From Clostridia bacterium (lineage in GTDB: Bacteria; Bacillota; Clostridia; Oscillospirales; CAG-272), in the NCBI GenBank assembly GCA_017621415.1, contig JAGATD010000017.1:1-38739 (forward strand): DNA of 38,739 bases. The letters run 5' to 3'. Made by a program: the position numbers and the translations under genes. This document shows, piece after piece, positions 24,011 to 31,823 of this stretch. Numbering within the stretch: position 1 is the stretch's first letter; the number at the start of each line of letters is the position of its first letter. Below the pieces are notes generated by a model, which was given only the letters and a program-made list of their open reading frames with translations, ran no database searches and was not told the DNA's origin.

Positions 24011-24662
24011 CCGGGTCTCCTTTGCCTAAAATTTTAAGGCCGCATCCAAAGCACCTTTCGCTTTCCTCACCGTTAACTTCACCGCATACAGGACAGGGCT
24101 GTCTGTCGGTATCTCGGCTTGTAATAATAAGAAATTTGCAACCCTCGGGTTTTAGCAGTATATCTCCCTCCTCGTATATTTCAAGGTGTGAGCCGTAAAG
24201 ACCTGTGAGTAAATTAATGTCTCCGTTTTCGCTCTTTATATATACCTCACCGTTGAAGTGCATATTTTTGTGAAAGGCTTTTCTGTTTGCGCGAGTGTTG
24301 GGGGCAATAGGCGCGGCGCCGCTTCTTGTGCCTACAGAGGTTGAGCCCACCTGTCTGTATCTTATTCCTTGGGCTGAAGCCGAGCCCCGCTTCATTATTT
24401 CATATTCGGATTCTTTTATGTTTTCTCCCCTTATTTCCTTTGAAAAAAGAATTTTTGGGTTGTAGCTATCAAATAGCTTGAAGAGCAATAAAAAGATAAC
24501 AAAAAGCGCAGCGCCCGAAAGAATTATTACCTCGCCAACGTTAACAAAAGTGATAAGCAGGACACAAAGAATTGCCAGAAATATAAGGATAAAAAGACTT
24601 GTTAAAAAGCTGTTTCTCTTTTTTTGAACAATTAATCGTAAGTGATTTAAATCATATGTCAT
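23994..24662 (-). CDS. Membrane protein with C-terminal zinc ribbon (paralogue B)
   Basis: 222 residues. Two hydrophobic helices (about 18-62), a basic Ser/Ala-rich linker (about 88-125), a beta-rich segment (FNGEVYIKSENGD onward) and a terminal zinc ribbon with CPVCG and CFGCG. It has the same domain order as paralogue A and the same spacing of the terminal cysteines from the end, with low identity elsewhere. GGGGGCG precedes the ATG, and a consensus promoter lies 24 bases upstream. It is the first gene of the two-gene unit. Function unknown. Confidence 0.72.
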   Translation of the reverse strand: MTYDLNHLRLIVQKKRNSFLTSLFILIFLAILCVLLITFVNVGEVIILSGAALFVIFLLLFKLFDSYNPKILFSKEIRGENIKESEYEIMKRGSASAQGIRYRQVGSTSVGTRSGAAPIAPNTRANRKAFHKNMHFNGEVYIKSENGDINLLTGLYGSHLEIYEEGDILLKPEGCKFLIITSRDTDRQPCPVCGEVNGEESERCFGCGLKILGKGDPDEHKI

Positions 24663-24685
24663 TTTTTATCGCCCCCTTTTTGTTT

Positions 24686-24714
24686 ATTTTAGCATATATG
24701 GATATAATTGTCAA
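24686..24714 (-). promoter_or_regulatory. Consensus promoter of the zinc-ribbon pair
   Basis: On the minus strand: TTGACA (24709-24714), 17 bases, TAAAAT (24686-24691) with TGC before the -10. Confidence 0.85.
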
Positions 24715-24763
24715 TACATCCGATAAAAGGAGAAGAGAAAAAGAGAGTGAAGAGGGAATAAAT

Positions 24764-24802
24764 AAAAAGCGGCAAGTTTCTTTTGAAGCTTGCCGCTTTT
24801 TT
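24764..24802 (-). terminator. Terminator of tRNA-Arg
   Basis: AAAAAGCGGCAAG/CTTGCCGCTTTTT (24764-24776 with 24789-24801), A-run and T-run on the two sides. The stem starts at the CCA end of the tRNA and separates it from the zinc-ribbon promoter. Confidence 0.85.
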
Positions 24803-24878
24803 GGCCTACCTGCGCGGATTCGAACCGCGGACCTTCAGAGTCGGAGTCTGACGCGCTATCCAGCTGTGCCACAGGTAG
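24802..24878 (-). tRNA. tRNA-Arg, anticodon CCG
   Basis: 77 bases with encoded CCA. Acceptor CTACCTG/CAGGTAG, discriminator G. The T arm is CGCGG-TTCGAAT-CCGCG; the anticodon stem TCAGA/TCTGA closes the loop CTCCGAC, giving CCG, which reads CGG. One D-stem pair (A-C) is mismatched. No close promoter is seen; the nearest consensus promoter is at 25310-25338, beyond two repeat copies. The tRNA is therefore probably cut from a long precursor. Confidence 0.93.
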
Positions 24879-24886
24879 ATATATAA

Positions 24887-25021
24887 GCCTTCTCCAGTGA
24901 AGCAAAGCGAAACGTGTTGGAGAAGGTGGCAGGCAAAGCCTGACGGATGAGGAGGGAAGAGGGACCAACAAAGTTGGTGGATGAGGATGACTCTGAAGAA
25001 TAAACCCTTCAGAGTTTGCCG
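24887..25021. repeat. Four-hairpin repeat, copy 1
   Basis: A 135-base unit almost identical to 25170-25299. It holds four short hairpins in a row: CCTTCTCCA/TGGAGAAGG, CAGGC/GCCTG, ACCAAC/GTTGGT and ACTCTGAA/TTCAGAGT. Its last hairpin shares TTCAGAGT with the anticodon stem of the adjacent tRNA-Arg. The loops vary between copies while the stems are kept. I recall similar sequences scattered in gut Clostridia. The apparent ORFs across it are artefacts of the repeat. Confidence 0.85.
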
Positions 25022-25110
25022 CTCGGGGAGAAATTTGATAGAATTTCCCGGTGCAGTGCAGTCGGATGTGTCATCTCCTCGCATGGCAATATTCCGCCTG
25101 CGGCGAAATG
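25022..25110. other. Unrelated insert between repeat copies
   Basis: 89 bases not shared by the other copy. It includes the small hairpin GCCTGCGGC and a GGGAAATTT-like stem (AGAAATTTGATAGAATTTCCC). It joins the tail of repeat copy 1 to the truncated tRNA half, exactly where the anticodon would continue. It may be part of a second repeat family. No ORF is credible. Confidence 0.5.
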
Positions 25111-25147
25111 CGGAGTCTCGGGCGCTATCCAGCTGTGCCACAGGTAG
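25111..25147 (-). pseudogene. Duplicated 5' half of tRNA-Arg(CCG)
   Basis: On the minus strand it reproduces the tRNA from its first base (CTACCTGTGG) through the D arm to the anticodon CCG and stops there. 39 bases (25122-25160), including 13 of 5' flank, are identical to 24853-24891; the anticodon stem has two changes. The 3' half is absent, so it cannot be a functional tRNA. The break in the anticodon loop is a favoured point for tyrosine-integrase crossovers and for tRNA cleavage. Confidence 0.85.
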
Positions 25148-25169
25148 ATATATAAGCCTTCCCCAAATA

Positions 25170-25299
25170 GCCTTCTCCAGTGAAGCAAAGCGAAACGTGT
25201 TGGAGAAGGTGGCAGGCAAAGCCTGACGGATGAGGGGGAAGGGGACCAACGAAGTTGGTGGATGATGACTCTGAAAAATAAAAACTTCAGAGTTTGCCG
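25170..25299. repeat. Four-hairpin repeat, copy 2
   Basis: A second copy of the unit at 24887-25021, with all four stems conserved and small indels in the linkers (for example in GATGAGGGGGAAGGGGACC). It is followed directly by the -10 box of the minus-strand promoter. Between it and the tRNA half, 25156-25169 repeats the flank CCTTCC with a short insert. Confidence 0.85.
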
Positions 25300-25309
25300 A
25301 GCAGAGAAG

Positions 25310-25338
25310 AGTATACCACTTTTTTTGTCTTTTGTCAA
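25310..25338 (-). promoter_or_regulatory. Consensus promoter directed at tRNA-Arg
   Basis: On the minus strand: TTGACA (25333-25338), 17 bases, TATACT (25310-25315). Nothing else on that strand could be its target before the tRNA 430 bases away, and no better promoter lies nearer the tRNA. Confidence 0.75.
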
Positions 25339-25380
25339 TAGCAATCGCTACATACACGAAGATACAAAAGAGCTAAAACA

Positions 25381-25421
25381 GGGAAAAATTGAACAAGTCC
25401 GAAAATGCGGACTTGTTCAAT
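25381..25421 (-). terminator. Terminator of the leucine-rich-repeat lipoprotein gene
   Basis: A 14-base perfect stem ATTGAACAAGTCCG/CGGACTTGTTCAAT (25388-25401 with 25408-25421) around a 6-base loop, followed on the minus strand by TTTTTCCC. Confidence 0.9.
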
Positions 25422-25453
25422 CAAAAGATAGCATGGTTCGTTAAAATAGTAAA

Positions 25454-27136
25454 TCAGCTGCCTGATAAATTAAGCCACTTTACAGGTGTTCCTGCTTCTT
25501 CATCAAGATACCAATAATTGCCCGGTACAGTCGGTCTGCCAAGCTCCTTTGCCCAATAATGATAAATAGTTGAACTGCCGAGAACTGTGTTTCCGTCCTT
25601 TATATCAAGATTGTTCCAGCCTTCGGCATCTCCACCCCAGTAGATAATATATAGGTTTTCTACACCGTAGAATGCGTTTTTACCAATGTAGGTTACAGAT
25701 TTAGGAATAATGATTTTCTCCATATTTTTGTAACCCATAAATGCATAATCGGAAATAAATCTTATATCCTCGGTAAGAACAAAGCCCTCGGTTACCGATT
25801 TATCGTTTACGTAGAAAAGAGCATTACCGTATCTTAAGGGATTTGAGTACTCATTCTCAAAGGTGGATTCACACCAAGCTTTACGGCTTGTTACACGGAC
25901 CTCTCTGATTGTATTGCAATTTTTAAAAGCATTTTTACCGAATGATTTTGTTACATTGTTATTCTCAAACTTAACATATATAATTTCATCAAGTGTACTT
26001 AAGAAGTTTGCGGGAATACGCTTAGCGGTTCTGCCGAACGTAACTGTAATATCAATTTCGGCATAGACACCGGCTCCTGCGAAGATGCTGTTATCATCGG
26101 CAAAATCAGAAAGATTTTCGGCATCAAGCTTTACAGTATCAAGCCATTCGCAGTTGCAAAATGCAAAATCCTCGATAATTTTTATGCTTTTGGGAATGGT
26201 AAGCTCCTTAAGAGGTGTTCCGGCAAAAGCTCCTTTTCCGATTTCGGAACAGACAGCTCCGTCATCAAAGTTTAAAATTCTGAATCTGTTTGCCGAATCC
26301 ATAAGATAAGCGGGAATACGTTCTACATTCTCGCCAACCTGAAGTGTCATGGTTTGGCTGTTTGTGGCAGCAAGCTTAAACACGCCCGATCCTGGATTAA
26401 GATCGTTTAACCTTATTGCATTGTAATAGATCATATCAAGGTTAGCGCAGCCGTAAAAGGCTTCATCACCTATGTATTCAACATTTTCGGGAATTGTAAT
26501 TTCCTTGAGCGACGTACATTTGCTGAATGCGGTGGCGGTGATAATTTTTGTATCGGGATGTATTTTCGCTACTGTTATATCTGGCGAAACTGCCGACACA
26601 AGTATTGCGTGTCCGTTACTACCGGATGACAAATATATTGTGTTTTCGTACTCGTTTGTTTCAAGCGAGTTGCAATGGTAAAATGCGTTTTTGCCGATTT
26701 GTTTTAGGGCAGAATTGCTTTCTACCACTACCGTTTTAAGCTTTGCGCAGTTGGCAAATGCCATATCGCCTATATATGAAACGGTGCTTGAAATGTTGAT
26801 TTTCTTTAAAGCGGAGCAAGCCTCAAATGCTGATGCGCCGATAATAGTGACTCCTGAGGGAACGGTAATTTCGGTGGCGGTGCTGTTCATAAAGAATGCT
26901 TTTTCGGAAATGGATGTAACAGGGTTGCCGTCTATGGTAGAGGGAATAACTATGTTCTCACCGGTAGATTTGCATCTTGTTATGCTGATTTCACCGCTGT
27001 CAGACAGGCGGTAAACAAACTCCTCGCTTTCGGGACTTTGATCATCGTTGCTTTGCTCATTTTCGTTACAAGACATCAGAGGAAAAATAAATGTTAGTGA
27101 CAGAATAAGTAAAAGTACGGCTTTTATTGTTTTCAT
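25454..27136 (-). CDS. BspA-like leucine-rich-repeat lipoprotein
   Basis: 560 residues. A lipoprotein signal peptide ends in LMSC, so the mature protein starts at a lipidated Cys and sits on the outer face of the membrane. The rest is a row of BspA-type (LRR_5) repeats with the pattern SIGxxAFxxCxxLxxIxIPxxVxxI, for example TIIGASAFEACSALKKI and YIGDEAFYGCANLDMI. Surface LRR proteins of this kind bind host or bacterial partners. GGAGTGC precedes the ATG; the 20 extra upstream codons are rejected because the signal peptide must be N-terminal. A promoter at 27183-27211 drives it. It is divergent from the AraC gene, though no link is shown. Confidence 0.9.
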   Translation of the reverse strand: MKTIKAVLLLILSLTFIFPLMSCNENEQSNDDQSPESEEFVYRLSDSGEISITRCKSTGENIVIPSTIDGNPVTSISEKAFFMNSTATEITVPSGVTIIGASAFEACSALKKINISSTVSYIGDMAFANCAKLKTVVVESNSALKQIGKNAFYHCNSLETNEYENTIYLSSGSNGHAILVSAVSPDITVAKIHPDTKIITATAFSKCTSLKEITIPENVEYIGDEAFYGCANLDMIYYNAIRLNDLNPGSGVFKLAATNSQTMTLQVGENVERIPAYLMDSANRFRILNFDDGAVCSEIGKGAFAGTPLKELTIPKSIKIIEDFAFCNCEWLDTVKLDAENLSDFADDNSIFAGAGVYAEIDITVTFGRTAKRIPANFLSTLDEIIYVKFENNNVTKSFGKNAFKNCNTIREVRVTSRKAWCESTFENEYSNPLRYGNALFYVNDKSVTEGFVLTEDIRFISDYAFMGYKNMEKIIIPKSVTYIGKNAFYGVENLYIIYWGGDAEGWNNLDIKDGNTVLGSSTIYHYWAKELGRPTVPGNYWYLDEEAGTPVKWLNLSGS

Positions 27137-27182
27137 ATGCACTCCAATATATATAGCGCTAATGCGCTTTTGCTTTTCAAAT

Positions 27183-27211
27183 ATTATAACACACATTTTA
27201 GCATTTGTAAA
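27183..27211 (-). promoter_or_regulatory. Promoter of the LRR lipoprotein
   Basis: On the minus strand: TTTACA (27206-27211), 17 bases, TATAAT (27183-27188). Confidence 0.8.
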
Positions 27212-27249
27212 CCAACAAAAAATATTTTATTTATTTTACTGCTTACATA

Positions 27250-27278
27250 TTGCAAAAATTGCGCTTTTGTGATAGAAT
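27250..27278 (+). promoter_or_regulatory. Promoter of the AraC-dxs operon
   Basis: TTGCAA (27250-27255), 17 bases, TAGAAT (27273-27278). The same two boxes as in front of the AraC gene at 20287. It is the only clear promoter ahead of the eight-gene run. Confidence 0.7.
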
Positions 27279-27322
27279 ATACTAGATATAATATTGCCAT
27301 TAAAAAGAGAGGAGAGGCCGAC

Positions 27323-28147
27323 ATGAATAAAAAAGTAATTATTGATACGGTAGGACTGTCGGCATATTTTGTTTCCTCGTTGGCAGATGGCGCAGCAAAA
27401 GAGCTTTCCTCTTGCGGTGATAGATACGAAATTCTTTATGTTGTCTCCGGATGCGGAAAGTATATTGTTGAAGGTGAGGAGTCATCTTTTTCTCCCGGGT
27501 TCCTGTTTCTTACCCGTCCTCTTGAATATGCTGCGATTATTCTTGACGAAAAAAGCGATTTTGACAGGTATGTCATAAGCTTTGAGAAGTCCGAATTGTC
27601 GGAGGATGCAATCGGCATTCTTGACTTTATGCTTGATGCAGGCGGCTTTGGAGGAATATATTACAGCAATAAGGCGGGATGCAATCATATTGCCTCTGTG
27701 TTTGAGAGGCTTTGTATTGCGGATAATCTTGGCGATAGGGAAAAAAAGACCTTTTGTATCGGGCTTCTTTCTGAGCTGTTGGCGCTTCTTTGCGCTCTGG
27801 GTGGAGAGAAATTTAAAAATTCTTTTGATACACTTTTCTCAAGGGTTACAAGATATATAAATGCCAATATTCAAAAAGAGTTAAGCCTGGATATTCTTTC
27901 ACATAGATTTTTCGTCAGTAAGTATTATTTATGCCGCGCATTTAAGCAGAAAAGCGGCACCTCTATACACAGTTATATAAATCAAAAGCGTGTGCTTTAT
28001 GCCAAACAGCTTATAGAATCGGGCGAAACTGCATCCAGAGCCGCTGAAAGGGTAGGCTTTGGCGATTATTCGGCATTTTACCGCGCTTACACAAAATATC
28101 AAGGTGTTTCTCCCGCCTCGGTAAAGCAAAAGGGGGAAAGCACATGA
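27323..28147 (+). CDS. AraC family regulator, first gene of the dxs-mutSL run
   Basis: 274 residues. An N-terminal cupin-like sensor (YEILYVVSGCGKYIVEGEE) is joined to a C-terminal AraC-type double helix-turn-helix, with the ending YSAFYRAYTKYQGVSPASVK. The start at 27323 follows GAGAGGAGAGG; the longer frame from 27137 runs through the promoter and is rejected. Its stop overlaps the dxs start by four bases (ATGA), so dxs is translated in a coupled way with a sugar-type regulator. Its target and ligand are unknown. A direct role in isoprenoid synthesis would be unusual for the family. Confidence 0.85.
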   Translation: MNKKVIIDTVGLSAYFVSSLADGAAKELSSCGDRYEILYVVSGCGKYIVEGEESSFSPGFLFLTRPLEYAAIILDEKSDFDRYVISFEKSELSEDAIGILDFMLDAGGFGGIYYSNKAGCNHIASVFERLCIADNLGDREKKTFCIGLLSELLALLCALGGEKFKNSFDTLFSRVTRYINANIQKELSLDILSHRFFVSKYYLCRAFKQKSGTSIHSYINQKRVLYAKQLIESGETASRAAERVGFGDYSAFYRAYTKYQGVSPASVKQKGEST

Positions 28148-29997
28148 TGTACAAATATCTTGATAAAGTTAATTCTCCCGAGGATTTACGTAAGATAAGC
28201 GATAAGGATATTCCTATTCTTGCCCATGAAATGCGAGCGTTTATCACAGATGCCGTTGAAAAGCACGGCGGTCACCTTGCATCAAATCTCGGCGCGGTTG
28301 AATTGACACTTGCTATTCATAAGGTCTTTAATTCACCCTATGACCGTATAATCTTTGACGTTGGACACCAAGCATATATTCATAAGATAATCACAGGCAG
28401 AAAAGAAAGCTTTGATACGCTCCGCATCCCCGGCGGTCTTTCAGGTTTTACATCAAGGCGTGAAAGCCCCCACGACCCCTTTGGCGCAGGACACTCTACA
28501 ACCTCCCTTTCGGCAGCACTCGGCTTTGCTGAGGCCGACAAAATAAAGGGGGATGACAGATACACGGTTTGCGTTATCGGCGACGGTGCATGCACGGGCG
28601 GAATGATGCATGAGGCGTTGAACAACTGTAAGCCCGAGCTGCCGCTTGTTATAGTTCTTAATGAAAACGGAATGTCTATTTCCAAGAACAACGGTGCCTT
28701 TGCCTCGTATATTTCAAAGGTCAGAGCTTCGGGAAAATATCTTAAGCTGAAGCAGGGAACAAATACATTTCTTTCAAAGATTCCCTTGGTTGGAAAATGG
28801 CTTCACAAGGCTATTTCCGCAGTAAAAAACTGCGTTAAGAGAATAATATATAAATCCAACTATTTTGAGGAGCTTGGGCTATACTATATGGGTCCCATTG
28901 ACGGAAACGATTATGAAAAGACCCTTTCAGCCCTACGGCTTGCAAGAGAGATGAAGAGAACGGTTATCCTGCACCTTAAGACGGTTAAGGGCAAGGGACA
29001 TCCGGGGGCAGAATCCTCTCCCGAGGGGTATCACAGTATTTCTTCTGTTTCGGGTGAGAGCTATCACTCGGTGTTTGCCGATGAGCTTATATCCTTGGCA
29101 GAGGAAAACAAAAATATAGTTGCGGTTACTGCCGCTATGGGAATCGGCACAGGGCTTGACCGCTTTGGCGAGAGGTATTCTAAAAGATATTTTGATGTAG
29201 GAATTGCCGAGCCTCACGCACTAACCTTTTCTGCGGCTCTGGCAGCAGACGGACTTGTGCCGTTTGTTGCTCTTTACTCAACCTTTATGCAAAGAGGGTA
29301 TGATAATATCCTCCATGATATTGCGCTTCAGTCTCTGCCTGTAAAGATAATGATAGACAGAGCAGGGCTTGCTCTTGGAGACGGAGCTACTCACCACGGT
29401 ATTTTTGACGTATCAATCTTATCATCAATACCCGGTATAGATATTTTTGCGCCTGTAACCTATTCATCTCTCAGAGCTGCTATGAGCGAGGCTTTGAAGT
29501 CGGATGCCCCCGTTGCGATAAGGTATCCCAATTCCTCTGAGCACACAGAGATAATGTCAAGGTTTAAAAGGTCTTACGGGCTACTCTCGCCCCTTGTTGA
29601 TTTCGATTTATCAAATCCCCCCGAATATGTCTTTATTACTTATGGCGCCCTAGCCTCACAGGTGGCTCTTGCTGCGCAGATTTTGGAAAAGCAGGGGATT
29701 TATGCGGGAATAATAATTGCCGAGAGAATAAAGCCGCTTTGCGATCTTTTGAGGCTTGTAAAAGAGTTGAATGGCAGAGCACGCCGTATAGTCTTTGCTG
29801 AAGAGGGAATTAAGCGCGGCGGTATGGCAGAGGGGCTTCTTTCATCACTTATGGATGCGGGCTTTGATTTTTCAAAAACCGAATATCTTATTTCGGCTAT
29901 TGATGAAAGCTTTGCTTCACCCGATAGAGTATGCGACCTTTATGACTATGTGGGACTCTCTCCCGAAAAACTAGCAAAGAGAATGAAAAAAGAATGA
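28144..29997 (+). CDS. dxs: 1-deoxy-D-xylulose-5-phosphate synthase
   Basis: 617 residues, the normal size. It joins pyruvate and glyceraldehyde-3-phosphate with thiamine diphosphate, the first step of the non-mevalonate isoprenoid route, in the cytoplasm. Visible marks: GGHLASNLGAVELT and the FDVGHQAY His region, the thiamine-binding GDGACTGGMMHEALNN, the second domain with DVGIAEPHAL (general base Glu region), and the transketolase C-terminal domain. The overlapping start codon (28144 or 28147) is coupled to the AraC stop. It overlaps miaB by four bases. No other isoprenoid gene is in the window. Confidence 0.97.
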   Translation: MMYKYLDKVNSPEDLRKISDKDIPILAHEMRAFITDAVEKHGGHLASNLGAVELTLAIHKVFNSPYDRIIFDVGHQAYIHKIITGRKESFDTLRIPGGLSGFTSRRESPHDPFGAGHSTTSLSAALGFAEADKIKGDDRYTVCVIGDGACTGGMMHEALNNCKPELPLVIVLNENGMSISKNNGAFASYISKVRASGKYLKLKQGTNTFLSKIPLVGKWLHKAISAVKNCVKRIIYKSNYFEELGLYYMGPIDGNDYEKTLSALRLAREMKRTVILHLKTVKGKGHPGAESSPEGYHSISSVSGESYHSVFADELISLAEENKNIVAVTAAMGIGTGLDRFGERYSKRYFDVGIAEPHALTFSAALAADGLVPFVALYSTFMQRGYDNILHDIALQSLPVKIMIDRAGLALGDGATHHGIFDVSILSSIPGIDIFAPVTYSSLRAAMSEALKSDAPVAIRYPNSSEHTEIMSRFKRSYGLLSPLVDFDLSNPPEYVFITYGALASQVALAAQILEKQGIYAGIIIAERIKPLCDLLRLVKELNGRARRIVFAEEGIKRGGMAEGLLSSLMDAGFDFSKTEYLISAIDESFASPDRVCDLYDYVGLSPEKLAKRMKKE

Positions 29998-31376
29998 TTT
30001 TAGATAAAAAAACGGCAGGGGTCGACCCTGCGGTACTGTCTGTCAGAGAGCTGGTCTCGGGGTTAAACAGATATTATTATGTTTACACCTTTGGCTGTCA
30101 GCAAAATGAGGCAGACAGCGAAAAAATAAGAGCTTTAGCCGAGGCTATGGGCTACCGTAGAGCCGATAGGGCGGAGGATGCAGACCTTGTTGTGGTAAAC
30201 ACCTGCGCTATCCGCGAGCATGCTGAAATGAAGGCTTTGTCGCTTCTTGGCAATTTCCGTGCGAAAAAGAAGAACAACCCTGATTTTATCTTAGGTGTTG
30301 TAGGCTGTATGGCTGCCGAAGGACATATAAAGGATATTTTAAAGAATAAATTCCCTTATGTAACATTTACTCTTGAGCCCAATATGATTCACCGTCTCCC
30401 CGAGTCTGTGTTTAGATATCTTACCGACCGCAAACGCAGCTTTGTTTTCGGTGAGGACAGGGGCGACATTGTTGAGGGACTTGAGTCTGTTCGTCAAAGC
30501 CCGCATAAAGCGTGGGTATCTATAATGTATGGCTGCAATAATTTTTGCACCTATTGCATCGTGCCCTATGTCAGGGGCAGGGAGCGCAGCCGAGCCGGCT
30601 CTGATATTATTGCCGAGTGCCATAGGTTGATTGATAGCGGTGTCAGAGAAATCACTCTCCTCGGTCAGAATGTAAATTCCTATCGTTCGGACCTGGATTT
30701 TCCCGACCTGCTTTCTAAAATTGCGGAAATAGACGGTGATTTTATAATAAGGTTTATGACAAGCCATCCAAAGGATACTTCGGATAAACTTATATCCGTT
30801 ATGGCAAAATATAAAGGAAAAATAGCGCCTTATTTTCATCTGCCGCTTCAGTCCGGCTCAGACAGTGTGCTAAAAAGAATGAATCGCACCTATACGAGAG
30901 ACAAATTTCTTTCTATTGTTGAAAAGCTAAGGGGCAGCATTCCCGAAATTGCCCTTTCCACGGATGTTATAGTCGGTTTCCCGGGTGAGACCGAGACCGA
31001 CCTTGAGGATACTCTTGATGTTCTTGAAAAAGCAAGATTTGACACGGCATACGCGTTCATTTATTCACCGAGAGAGGGAACTCCGGCTGCCAAGATGGAA
31101 GATCAGCTTGCCGAGGAAATAAAGGGGGAGCGCATAAAAAGAGTATTCGCATTACAGGATAAAATATCTTATGAAAAAAATCTGCCGTATCTTAATAAAA
31201 CCGTCAGGGTGCTTGTTGACTCTCGGGAGGAGCGTGGCGGCTCTGTGATTTACACAGGCAGAACTGATACAAATAAATTAGTTCACTTTACTTGCGATGA
31301 TGCGAGTGTTGGTGAATTTACAAATGTAAAAATAACAAAAACAGGCGCCTTTGATCTTATAGGCGCCAAGGAATAA
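29994..31376 (+). CDS. miaB: tRNA-2-methylthio-N6-dimethylallyladenosine synthase MiaB
   Basis: 460 residues. It adds a methylthio group to i6A37 in tRNAs, using two [4Fe-4S] clusters. The N-terminal cluster cysteines are C35 (TFGCQQNEAD), C71 (VNTCAIREHA) and C105 (VVGCMAAEG); the radical-SAM cysteines are C181, C185 and C188 (GCNNFCTYC). A TRAM domain ends the protein. The NTCAIREHAE box and the RGRERSR stretch support MiaB rather than MtaB. ATGA overlap with dxs. The prenyl group it acts on is itself made from isoprenoid, a metabolic link to dxs. Confidence 0.97.
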   Translation: MILDKKTAGVDPAVLSVRELVSGLNRYYYVYTFGCQQNEADSEKIRALAEAMGYRRADRAEDADLVVVNTCAIREHAEMKALSLLGNFRAKKKNNPDFILGVVGCMAAEGHIKDILKNKFPYVTFTLEPNMIHRLPESVFRYLTDRKRSFVFGEDRGDIVEGLESVRQSPHKAWVSIMYGCNNFCTYCIVPYVRGRERSRAGSDIIAECHRLIDSGVREITLLGQNVNSYRSDLDFPDLLSKIAEIDGDFIIRFMTSHPKDTSDKLISVMAKYKGKIAPYFHLPLQSGSDSVLKRMNRTYTRDKFLSIVEKLRGSIPEIALSTDVIVGFPGETETDLEDTLDVLEKARFDTAYAFIYSPREGTPAAKMEDQLAEEIKGERIKRVFALQDKISYEKNLPYLNKTVRVLVDSREERGGSVIYTGRTDTNKLVHFTCDDASVGEFTNVKITKTGAFDLIGAKE

Positions 31377-31394
31377 AGAAAAGAGGAAATTAAA

Positions 31395-31790
31395 ATGACT
31401 AAAATTATTGAGCTTGCGCATCTTCTTGGTGACGAAATAGCAAAGAGCGACGAAATTAAAAATCTTGAGGCGGCAAAGGCTGCGTTTCAGTCTGATGAGG
31501 CATTGCAGAACAAGATGAACGAATATGAGGCAGAGAGAATGCTTCTCGGTCAGGAGTTTTCAAAGAGCTCTGACGGAATAGATGAGCGTGCGGTAGCCGA
31601 CCTCAGAGCGAGAATAGAGGAGCTTTCTTCCGAGATTTCAAAGAACCCTCTTTATATTGCTTTCAGCGAGGCGCAGAAGGCTATGAACGCTCTTATGGCA
31701 GAGGTTAACGCGGAGATTAAATTCTGCATCACAGGCGAGAGACCTGTAGAGTGCACCCATGATTGCTCCACCTGCTCTGGTTGTCACTGA
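31395..31790 (+). CDS. YmcA/YlbF-like protein with C-terminal cysteine cluster
   Basis: 131 residues, mostly helical, in the YlbF/YmcA (RicA) family. In Bacillus subtilis these proteins form a complex with YaaT that carries iron-sulfur clusters and helps RNase Y process certain transcripts. Here the gene lies between miaB and mutS, as ymcA does in B. subtilis (where cotE intervenes), which supports orthology with ymcA. The C-terminus CTHDCSTCSGCH has four cysteines and two histidines and could bind a metal cluster. AAGAGGAAA ribosome site, 18 bases after miaB. No other Y-complex member is in the window. Confidence 0.8.
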   Translation: MTKIIELAHLLGDEIAKSDEIKNLEAAKAAFQSDEALQNKMNEYEAERMLLGQEFSKSSDGIDERAVADLRARIEELSSEISKNPLYIAFSEAQKAMNALMAEVNAEIKFCITGERPVECTHDCSTCSGCH

Positions 31791-31823
31791 TTTTTGAATT
31801 TTTAAACTTTTTGGAGGGCCGAT

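Noticed and set aside
24802..25147. Prophage or integrative element at the tRNA-Arg
   Set aside because: No integrase, excisionase or phage gene is found within the window; the duplicated part is the 5' half, whereas most integrations rebuild the 3' half. An old scar remains possible.
24887..25299. Repeats as a CRISPR array
   Set aside because: Only two copies of about 130 bases, with internal hairpins and no regular spacers or cas genes.
24711..25357. Open frames on both strands across the tRNA-Arg repeat region
   Set aside because: They run through a tRNA, hairpins and repeat copies, have no ribosome site and encode only low-complexity repeat sequence.
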